Source: Hoylesella enoeca JCM 12259
Lineage (GTDB): Bacteria > Bacteroidota > Bacteroidia > Bacteroidales > Bacteroidaceae
DNA: 64,000 nucleotides
Direction of reading: 5' to 3'
Assembly (NCBI RefSeq): GCF_000613405.1
Contig: NZ_BAIX01000011.1
Coordinates: 1 to 64,000 of the forward strand
Under the pieces are notes generated by a model. The model made no database searches. It saw nothing but the letters and a program-made list of their open reading frames with translations, and was not told the origin of the DNA. The position numbers and the translations under genes are program-made. This document shows positions 44,521 to 51,095 of this stretch, in pieces (positions within the stretch are counted from its first letter, which is position 1; each line of letters opens with the position of its first letter).

Positions 44521-44575
44521 CACCGGCATTATAGAGCGTTGATTATTCAAGTCTTTATAGGCCGGTGATTTTATT
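44521..44575 (+). terminator. Long-loop hairpin, possible terminator or attenuator
   Basis: CACCGGC (44521-44527) pairs with GCCGGTG (44561-44567), followed by ATTTTATT. The 33-nt loop is long, so read-through into the next gene is likely. Confidence 0.35.
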
Positions 44576-44598
44576 CCGTACAAAAACCTAACAAGTAT

Positions 44599-45507
44599 AT
44601 GAGTGAAAATGACAATCCAGCAGGAATCTTCGGCAACCGTCTGTTAGGCGGCTGGAGTAAGATATTTGGCAAAAAGCACGATAACGATAAAGGTGAAAAA
44701 CAAGGACATGACCATGATAAATTAAAATTAAAGCCATTCCCGCCCAACCATTTCTTCTCCCAGGAAGAGCTGTGTTTCCTTGCAAAGAATCAAGAGCAGT
44801 GTAGCCGTCTTCAGAGTTGGGCTTTGCAAATGAGCTTATGGGCACGATCCAAGTCCAACGAGCAGGACAGGAACAACCCGCAGTTTTTCCCGGCCGTTCA
44901 ATGGCAGGACGGTTTGATGAGCACATGGATAGACTCGGAGGCAACGCCTGACAGCATAGACCAACAGGCTGACCGTCTTTACCAATTACAGCTGGATGGC
45001 TATAAAATGGATGCCGCTTTTGTAAGAATGGTAGAGGCAAGAGCTTGTAGAAGTTTAGTGGGCAACCTCTTTGTGGATGAGAGACAGAATGAGACCGCTG
45101 CACGAAAAGGCGGTAAGCACTTTATATGGATTAAAGCCGTTGTTGACAAGTCTGGTGAGGACTTGGCTTTGTCCATATATCATTACAACAAGATCAGCCA
45201 CCATCATGAATCAGAAGAAACAGTTTCATACAAACAGTTCAAGCCGCTTCTTGAAAACAAGGAGATGACAGCCCTTGGCGGTGAGGGGCAGCGCAAATGG
45301 AACGATGAAGCCACCGCAAGAGACATGGCGGAGGAAAAGTTTACAGAGTTAGTCTGTCTGATGAGACGGAGCAATATCTGTCAGGGGATGTTCCCTGCCC
45401 ACAGTTCCATCTCTATACGCCAAGAGGATGGAAAAGACTATGTCCCCATGGCATGGGCTATCAGGGGATGGGATAAAGATAGACTTCGATCCCCAAGTAT
45501 CCATTAG
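44599..45507 (+). CDS. Large hypothetical protein, part 1 (frameshifted gene)
   Basis: 302 aa, no recognised domain. The charged start (LGGWSKIFGKKHDNDKGEK) is preceded by CCTAACAAGTATATG. The end (IRGWDKDRLRSPSIH) is out of frame. Removing one G from the run at about 45462-45465 gives AIRDGIKIDFDPQVSISK and continues the protein in the next ORF. This is the only break that needs a base removed rather than added. Confidence 0.6.
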   Translation: MSENDNPAGIFGNRLLGGWSKIFGKKHDNDKGEKQGHDHDKLKLKPFPPNHFFSQEELCFLAKNQEQCSRLQSWALQMSLWARSKSNEQDRNNPQFFPAVQWQDGLMSTWIDSEATPDSIDQQADRLYQLQLDGYKMDAAFVRMVEARACRSLVGNLFVDERQNETAARKGGKHFIWIKAVVDKSGEDLALSIYHYNKISHHHESEETVSYKQFKPLLENKEMTALGGEGQRKWNDEATARDMAEEKFTELVCLMRRSNICQGMFPAHSSISIRQEDGKDYVPMAWAIRGWDKDRLRSPSIH

Positions 45508-46081
45508 TAAAAGTTCACTTTTGATTACCTCCAATGATTCCTACCGGTTTGTCGACGTGTTGGACTATATAGATAAAACGATAAGTGAGCAGGATGCCAG
45601 TCAGGAACTGCTGACCTTTGTCAGGATATTCGGCAAAGACTTTTGTGGAGACAAAGTGCTCTCTTCCGGAAAGTATCCTCTTTGCCGGATAAACGGCATA
45701 GAGATAGACCGTGTAACGGCAAAGGCTTCGGACACAATAGTCGCCTTCAACAATGATACTTTGGAAACCGTGACGCTTTCTTCAGAAGACAGGATAACCC
45801 TGTTAAAAGCAGTCATACGCCGTTCGGATGAACTACTGACAGGATTGAAGTCCGACCTTCAGAGAACAACGGACGAAAAAGTCCAGGAAATATTGCAGGA
45901 CAGGCTAAATAACATCCATCAAGGGCTGTCAGCTTATAATACTTGCGACAATTACCATACTTTGGATGAGTTATGGCAGCATATCACCTCAATTTTCAGG
46001 GTGAAGCAAAGCACGGAGACGGCAACGGTCGTCCCTGCATCAGCAGTCAAAGTTATAGAGCTCCGCAATCCACCGAAGTAA
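45428..46081 (+). CDS. Large hypothetical protein, part 2 (frameshifted gene)
   Basis: Sequence from about IKIDFDPQVSIS onward continues part 1 (FVDVLDYIDKTISEQ, LDELWQHITSIF). It ends at 46081 inside a Pro/Val-rich linker, where a further -1 step would lead into part 3. The exact switch point between about 45990 and 46081 cannot be placed by eye. Confidence 0.5.
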   Translation: MEKTMSPWHGLSGDGIKIDFDPQVSISKSSLLITSNDSYRFVDVLDYIDKTISEQDASQELLTFVRIFGKDFCGDKVLSSGKYPLCRINGIEIDRVTAKASDTIVAFNNDTLETVTLSSEDRITLLKAVIRRSDELLTGLKSDLQRTTDEKVQEILQDRLNNIHQGLSAYNTCDNYHTLDELWQHITSIFRVKQSTETATVVPASAVKVIELRNPPK

Positions 46082-47070
46082 GGGATAAAGAGCCCTTAGT
46101 CCACAATCAAAATGAAGTTCAAAGCGTTCAAGAACCTATTGCTAAAAGTGATGACGGCATCAAAATGCCCAAGCAAGTTGACGAAGCCCCGTCAATTGAA
46201 CCTAAGAAAAGTCAGATGCCGGAAGGCTATATCCGGATTGAACCATCTTCCAAAGGCAGGTGGCACACAGCAGAAATGCTCCGTAGGGAAGCCTATCGTG
46301 TTTATGGAAAGCTGTTAAGTGCAAAACTTAAAAAGCAGCTTGATAATGACAACAACCCTTGGGTTTCAAAACAGATGTTGACACCAAGAGATATCAAAGG
46401 CACTGTTTATACCGGGCCGAATGCCATCATGCTTGCGTTATGGACAGAACAGCAGGGGTTTGAGCTTCCTTTCTTCATTACTGAAGAGGAGCTAAGAGCG
46501 AACGAACTCGGTATTCTTCAAGATGCCAAGAGCCTCTTTATCCTCCATAAGAACGGAACGTCAAGGGTGTACAACATTGCACAGACCACCTTTCCCGTTA
46601 CCCAAAGGCGTTCCTATGAGTCTCTCAAACTGAATATGATAGCAACAGAGCGCAAGAAGACTTCAGGGTATCAGTTCCTCGACGCTGACGGCTTTTGTAA
46701 AACAGCGTTGAAGTTTGATGGTGTCCCCGGCCTTTCTATCTATGATTATGCCGAGAAGGTCATCCATATAGCCCCGAAGAGCAATTTTGAAACCGAGGAC
46801 GACTATTACCGTGACTTGGCCGTGGCCATGGTGGAAAGCACCCGTGAAGTTGATTTCGATACGCTCCGTCTGGACACCTATCTCTTTGAGAATCTCGTCT
46901 CTCATCTGGGTAGTGGTATTATCAGCCAGAGTTGCCGTTTTAATGCCACCAATCCCGAATATTCCCGGATATGGAGAGAGAGGTTAGAGAACAATCCTGA
47001 ATACACCAAGAGAATCTTGGAACAATCAGACGCAGCTTCAGGCCAAGTCCTTCAATCGGCATTGACATAG
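45973..47070 (+). CDS. ArdC-like/degenerate zincin-type protein, part 3 or separate gene
   Basis: From about residue 85 on, the product reads YIRIEPSSKGRWHTAEML, then FFITEEELRANELGI, LFILHKNGTSRVYNIAQTTF. This recalls the ArdC pattern (switch 'PVYLTFKQAKE', 'KSVPVFKW', 'VFNIDQT') and its following helical domain, but no HExxH is seen. It may be the C-terminal module of the gene begun at 44599 (then about 820 aa in total) or its own gene with a start near 46110. Confidence 0.5.
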   Translation: MAAYHLNFQGEAKHGDGNGRPCISSQSYRAPQSTEVRDKEPLVHNQNEVQSVQEPIAKSDDGIKMPKQVDEAPSIEPKKSQMPEGYIRIEPSSKGRWHTAEMLRREAYRVYGKLLSAKLKKQLDNDNNPWVSKQMLTPRDIKGTVYTGPNAIMLALWTEQQGFELPFFITEEELRANELGILQDAKSLFILHKNGTSRVYNIAQTTFPVTQRRSYESLKLNMIATERKKTSGYQFLDADGFCKTALKFDGVPGLSIYDYAEKVIHIAPKSNFETEDDYYRDLAVAMVESTREVDFDTLRLDTYLFENLVSHLGSGIISQSCRFNATNPEYSRIWRERLENNPEYTKRILEQSDAASGQVLQSALT

Positions 47071-47098
47071 GACTATCAATAATCAGTCCCGGTTCATG

Positions 47099-47128
47099 TT
47101 TAATTATGGCAAATTCGCCATAATTAAA
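47099..47128. repeat. Perfect palindrome TTTAATTATGGC/GCCATAATTAAA
   Basis: Twelve-base arms with a six-base loop between a gene end and a terminator. There is no T-run, so it is more like a protein-binding or processing site than a terminator. Confidence 0.6.
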
Positions 47129-47147
47129 ATTGGGATGATTAAATGAA

Positions 47148-47181
47148 AAAGGCGGCCTGCATCCCTGCAAACCGCCTTCTG
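47148..47181. terminator. Terminator between converging genes
   Basis: AAGGCGG (47148-47154) pairs with CCGCCTT (47171-47177) around a 16-nt loop, in an A/T-rich context. It separates the plus-strand ArdC-like unit from the minus-strand gene ending at 47217. Confidence 0.7.
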
Positions 47182-47216
47182 ACATTATTTAATTAAAGTT
47201 TATCGTCTTGTTTTAT

Positions 47217-47819
47217 TCATTCTTTCTCCGCTATTTCAACAGCTTGAAGGATTGTCCGTTTGATGACATCATGTTCGAGTCTTATGGGATGTACATGACC
47301 ACCATCAGCAATGGCACCATCAATGAAATAACGGATATTCCACCATTTCTTGACATTATTTTTAGTAATCTTAAGAGCCCGAGCACAAGCCTTTTTAGAT
47401 TCGAGAGGATTTTGATACCGCCATAATGTTATTTTTACTGCGTTCTCGGATGTTTTTAAAGAATCAAGTTTACCTTTATCCTTTCTCCACTCTTGGAACA
47501 GTTCCACTGAAGAGAGATTGCTTTCCTTGTTTTGGTTACTACCATTGGTCATATCAGCATTTTCCAACGCCTCGTTGGAAACCTCGTTGATTTTATCCCA
47601 CACTTCTTGTGGCCAGTCGTTATCATCAGGCTCATCACCATAGCGAAGCTCATTGATGAACTGTTCCGCTCCGTCTTCATCACCTTCATCGAAGCCCAGT
47701 ACCTGGCACCACTCCTTATAGTCGTCTACCATTTCCTGGCCGTGCATTGTGATACACTGCAGATTTGTTATTTCCTCTCGGTCGAGTTTACCAATCAAAT
47801 CTTTTACTACTTTTGCCAT
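47217..47819 (-). CDS. Acidic hypothetical protein
   Basis: 200 aa, acidic in the first half (LGFDEGDEDGAEQFINELR) and more basic with an Asn/Lys-rich helix later (ALKITKNNVKKWWNIRYF). No recognised domain. It is 17 bp downstream of the DUF4099-like gene, so co-transcribed. Confidence 0.55.
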   Translation of the reverse strand: MAKVVKDLIGKLDREEITNLQCITMHGQEMVDDYKEWCQVLGFDEGDEDGAEQFINELRYGDEPDDNDWPQEVWDKINEVSNEALENADMTNGSNQNKESNLSSVELFQEWRKDKGKLDSLKTSENAVKITLWRYQNPLESKKACARALKITKNNVKKWWNIRYFIDGAIADGGHVHPIRLEHDVIKRTILQAVEIAEKE

Positions 47820-47836
47820 ATTGTAAAACTTTAAGA

Positions 47837-48598
47837 TTATCTGTGTATACCTCTGCTTCTCTGCTCCGCTTTCTGCGAGTTCTCATCTCCTAAGTGGTAG
47901 AACTCCTTTTGCATTTCTTCTGTATAGTCCTCTTCAGGAACATAGTTCTTGAAAGAGTTGTCCGATTCCTTGACCCAACATCCGTAGATGCCGAAATTAT
48001 ATGTAGGCAACTCACGGGAAGCAATACTGTCATATTCCTCCCTGTCACCACTTACCACCTTGATGCCACCGTCAGCGAGGAAATCCAGCCCGAAAGTGAA
48101 CCGTCCTTCCTGCTTGTCTATTGAAATTACATTGCCGGTACACATCTGTGCCACTTGTTCATTGGAAAGTTCCATCTCGTTTTGAAGTGAAGCCAGATTA
48201 TCCTCCATTAGAGAAACGGGAATATAGAAAACCCTGTTTGTCTTGTCGTCAAGCTGTACGAAACACTGTTCCTTACCCGGCATTTTGGTTATGATGATTT
48301 TCCCGCTTCGCAGCGTGTTCTGTTCCTCTGGCGTGAAGTCCTCCAAATCAGCCATTTCGCTTCTCGGGGCAATCAGGATGTCAACAGTACCACTTCTTCT
48401 TTCAAGTTTAAGACGGGCCTGAATTGTTCTCTGTATGCCGTCACCCAAATCCACGCTGACGGGTAAAATAGGAGTCCAATGTCCCTCCAATAGTTTTTTC
48501 ATCACCATTTCAGGCAGGTCATCCACCATTTCTTGAGACAGCCCGATACTTGCAAATTTCTCGTATGGTATCTCATTCTCATCAAAAGTTGTTCTCAT
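47837..48598 (-). CDS. DUF4099/DUF3945-like protein
   Basis: 253 aa. The start (IPYEKFASIGLSQEMVDDLP, then LLEGHWTPILPVSVDLGDG) is the pattern of DUF4099, often fused to DUF3945 in Bacteroidales conjugative elements. The end is acidic. It is transcribed from the shared box on the minus strand (48680), so its expression should track the transfer operons. Confidence 0.65.
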   Translation of the reverse strand: MRTTFDENEIPYEKFASIGLSQEMVDDLPEMVMKKLLEGHWTPILPVSVDLGDGIQRTIQARLKLERRSGTVDILIAPRSEMADLEDFTPEEQNTLRSGKIIITKMPGKEQCFVQLDDKTNRVFYIPVSLMEDNLASLQNEMELSNEQVAQMCTGNVISIDKQEGRFTFGLDFLADGGIKVVSGDREEYDSIASRELPTYNFGIYGCWVKESDNSFKNYVPEEDYTEEMQKEFYHLGDENSQKAEQRSRGIHR

Positions 48599-48621
48599 AA
48601 TTTTCCTGTTTATTGTTTTTG

Positions 48622-48680
48622 CAAAGATAGTTTCTTACTTGAAAAGTCCGTTCTCCAAAAAAATAAACCTTTTATATTAA
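48622..48680 (-). promoter_or_regulatory. Shared transfer promoter box, copy D (minus strand)
   Basis: On the minus strand TTAATATAAAAGG plus a T-run starts at 48680, and the -7 TATCTTTG starts at 48629, again 51 bases apart. The start codon of the 48598 gene follows 24 bases later. It faces copy C (48734) back to back. Confidence 0.65.
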
Positions 48681-48733
48681 CATTTTTCAAAACGTTTTTG
48701 GGCGGTTTTACGGTGTTTTTCGTTTTTGAAATG

Positions 48734-48792
48734 TTAATATAAGACTTCCTTTTTTTTCGAGCCCACTATTAAAACGGTTTATTTTATTTTTG
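48734..48792 (+). promoter_or_regulatory. Shared transfer promoter box, copy C
   Basis: The box TTAATATAAGACTTCC plus a T-run starts at 48734. The -7 TATTTTTG (48785-48792) starts 51 bases later, and the ATG follows after 20 bases. The stretch between copies C and D contains the inverted pair TTAACATTTTTCAAAACG and CGTTTTTGAAATGTTAA, likely the binding site of a common regulator. Confidence 0.7.
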
Positions 48793-48812
48793 TAATCATA
48801 AAATACGAGTAG

Positions 48813-49826
48813 ATGGTTATACATTTTAGACATATCTTCATGGCTGTTTTGAGTCTGTTCAGTCTCTTTTGTCATGCACAAAAGAATACCCCCGATGCCA
48901 GTCATCAGGATTACTGGATAGACAAATACCTTAGTGTCAGTTTCCCCTTACAACGTGTCGAGATCAATTCTGCGTTCGGTATTCGTAAAGATCCATTCAC
49001 CGGCAAGGAAAAAGAACACTGTGGCTTGGATTTGAAAGCTCATTATGAGAAAGTCCTTGCCATGTTTGACGGTTACATCGCAAATATAGGCTATGACTCC
49101 GGATCCGGCAATTACATCATCATGCGTCATGGTGATTACACCATCAGCTATTGTCATCTTTCTCAAATTTGGGTAAAGAAAGGAGAGAGAATCTATGCGG
49201 GAGACCCCGTTGGCGTCAGCGGTTCTTCCGGTCGCTCGACGGGGCCACACCTTCATGTCACCAGTCGGTTAAGGGGACGGCTCGAAGACCCCTATAATCT
49301 TCTTACTTACATAAGAGACGTAAAGTTGCAATGTATTACTGCTCTCCATGTCAGCGAGGAGACTCTTCTTTCTCCTGACGCATTTTTCAAGAAATATGCC
49401 CATGCCGCCATGAGACAACAGCAGAAATACGGCATCCCCGCTTCCGTCATCCTTGCTCAAATGGCACTTGAAAGCCGTTGGGGAAACAGCAGTTTGGCCC
49501 AGGCAGGATTCAATTACTTCGGCATCAAGGCCAACAGGAACTGGCTGGACAGCGGACTTCCATACAGTGTCCATGACGATGATCGCCCTAATGAAAAATT
49601 CTGCAATTTTTCCTCTCCGGAAGCCAGCATGGAATATCATTCAAGACTGTTGATGAGCGATCGCTATAAGCAGTGTTGGAAATACAGTTCCACGGATTTT
49701 CACAATTGGCTCGTTTCCATCAAGTCTGCCGGATATGCCACGGCAAGGGACTATGTACAGAAATGCGAGCGCATCATCATGAAGCACAAGCTCTATCTCT
49801 ACGATGTAGCCGCCGAACGGCTATAA
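48813..49826 (+). CDS. Two-domain peptidoglycan hydrolase: M23 peptidase then glucosaminidase
   Basis: 337 aa. A signal peptide (FMAVLSLFSLFCHAQK) is followed by an M23 domain (KEHCGLDLKAHYE as HxxLD-type zinc motif, then RSTGPHLHVTS) and a glucosaminidase (KYGIPASVILAQMALESRWG, FNYFGIKANRNW). The same two domains as in the protein at 42398 appear in the opposite order. Exported to the periplasm, it would open peptidoglycan for the channel. It leads an operon with OmpA-like and coupling-protein genes. Confidence 0.88.
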   Translation: MVIHFRHIFMAVLSLFSLFCHAQKNTPDASHQDYWIDKYLSVSFPLQRVEINSAFGIRKDPFTGKEKEHCGLDLKAHYEKVLAMFDGYIANIGYDSGSGNYIIMRHGDYTISYCHLSQIWVKKGERIYAGDPVGVSGSSGRSTGPHLHVTSRLRGRLEDPYNLLTYIRDVKLQCITALHVSEETLLSPDAFFKKYAHAAMRQQQKYGIPASVILAQMALESRWGNSSLAQAGFNYFGIKANRNWLDSGLPYSVHDDDRPNEKFCNFSSPEASMEYHSRLLMSDRYKQCWKYSSTDFHNWLVSIKSAGYATARDYVQKCERIIMKHKLYLYDVAAERL

Positions 49827-49862
49827 TACTATATAAATGTGTATAAACAAAGAAAAAGCATA

Positions 49863-50375
49863 ATGAAAAAAATCTTCTTTTTATTGTCAGCCCTTACATT
49901 CATAGGGCATGGTATCCACGCACAGGTCGTGTACGGTAATGATGAACAATTCTATGTGAACTCCCTGCACGAGATTTCGGCAAGCTCTGCAAGTCATCCG
50001 ACAGGCCTGCCAAGTCCGATAGACGGTCAGGCGAAGTATAAGCTGTCAGGATTGGGCGATAACTGGTTTGTCTCCGCGCAGGGCGGTTTTATCTCTTTCT
50101 TGGGAGATCCCGTCTCACACACGGACTTTAACGGTAGAACCAAGGTGGGGGTGGAACTTTCCATAGGGAAATGGCACTCGCCGTATTTTGGGACACGACT
50201 GGCCTATCAAGGCTTTAAGTTTGTCGATTCCCAACGTGCCCCCCAGTCCTTCGGCAGCTATCATACAGACCTACTTCTTAACGTGTCTTCCTTCTTCCGA
50301 CCTTCTTTTGAGAAGCCGGCGAAATGGAACATAAGCCCTATATGGGAGCTGGAATTATCCGGCATAATCAGTTGA
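49863..50375 (+). CDS. OmpA-like outer-membrane protein, N-terminal part (frameshifted gene)
   Basis: Start taken at ATG 49863 with signal peptide KKIFFLLSALTFIGHGIHAQ, although an in-frame ATG occurs at 49839. Beta-barrel-like strands follow (NWFVSAQGGFISFLGD, TKVGVELSIGKW). The end is out of frame. One more C at 50336-50338 reads WNISPYMGAGIIRHNQ and joins the next ORF. Confidence 0.75.
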   Translation: MKKIFFLLSALTFIGHGIHAQVVYGNDEQFYVNSLHEISASSASHPTGLPSPIDGQAKYKLSGLGDNWFVSAQGGFISFLGDPVSHTDFNGRTKVGVELSIGKWHSPYFGTRLAYQGFKFVDSQRAPQSFGSYHTDLLLNVSSFFRPSFEKPAKWNISPIWELELSGIIS

Positions 50376-51073
50376 AGAAAAATTCCTTTGCCTTTTCCTA
50401 CGGCATCTTGGGAACTTGCAGCCTAAGTGAGCGTATCAGCATCTCTGCCTCTTTTGGTGGAACGACAACCCGTCGGGATTTTGACGGATATGGAGAGAAA
50501 GGCCGTTTAGGAGACAACCTCCTTTCGGGAAGTATCGGTTTGTCCATCGGGATTGGACATTTAGGCTGGAAAGTCAAAAAACACAAGTTGGTGTCGGCGA
50601 ATGAAGATGTATTGCAGAATCCGACAATAACCGATCTGACCACCTATCCGCGCAATAATTACAGTGGCCTTAAATCGCTTCAGGAAAGACTTGCCAACAA
50701 GAATACGGAGAGTGTTTCCGGGAATGACGATGAGAACATTGCGCAGTTTGACGCTCCAATCCTGTTCTTCTTCAAGCGTAATACCACGGAGCTTGTCGAC
50801 AAACAGCAGTTGGTCAACATTCAGGAGATTGCAGCTGCCGTCAAGGAGTATAACTTGGAAGTACGTATCGTAGGTTCCGCAGACAGCAAGACAGGAACAC
50901 CCAAGCATAACAGGAAACTTTCCATCAAACGCTGCCGCTATATTGCCAAGCTGCTGATAAATGCCGGTGTACCGAAATCGAAGATGACCGGAGCGACCAG
51001 AGGCGGTATCAATCTCTATAAACCTTATACGGCCAACCGCCACACCTGCGTGATCCTGTATAAGCAGAAGTAA
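50342..51073 (+). CDS. OmpA-like outer-membrane protein, C-terminal part (frameshifted gene)
   Basis: It completes the barrel (ISISASFGGTTTRRDF, GSIGLSIGIGHLGWK) and ends with an OmpA-like peptidoglycan-binding domain (about the last 110 residues: ILFFFKRNTTELVDKQQL, VRIVGSADSKTGT, NRKLSIKRCRYIAKLL). It is likely to tie the transfer apparatus to the cell wall. The repaired gene is 49863-51073 (about 403 aa). Confidence 0.75.
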   Translation: MGAGIIRHNQLKKNSFAFSYGILGTCSLSERISISASFGGTTTRRDFDGYGEKGRLGDNLLSGSIGLSIGIGHLGWKVKKHKLVSANEDVLQNPTITDLTTYPRNNYSGLKSLQERLANKNTESVSGNDDENIAQFDAPILFFFKRNTTELVDKQQLVNIQEIAAAVKEYNLEVRIVGSADSKTGTPKHNRKLSIKRCRYIAKLLINAGVPKSKMTGATRGGINLYKPYTANRHTCVILYKQK

Positions 51074-51095
51074 GAAGAATTTAAAACAGAATGAT

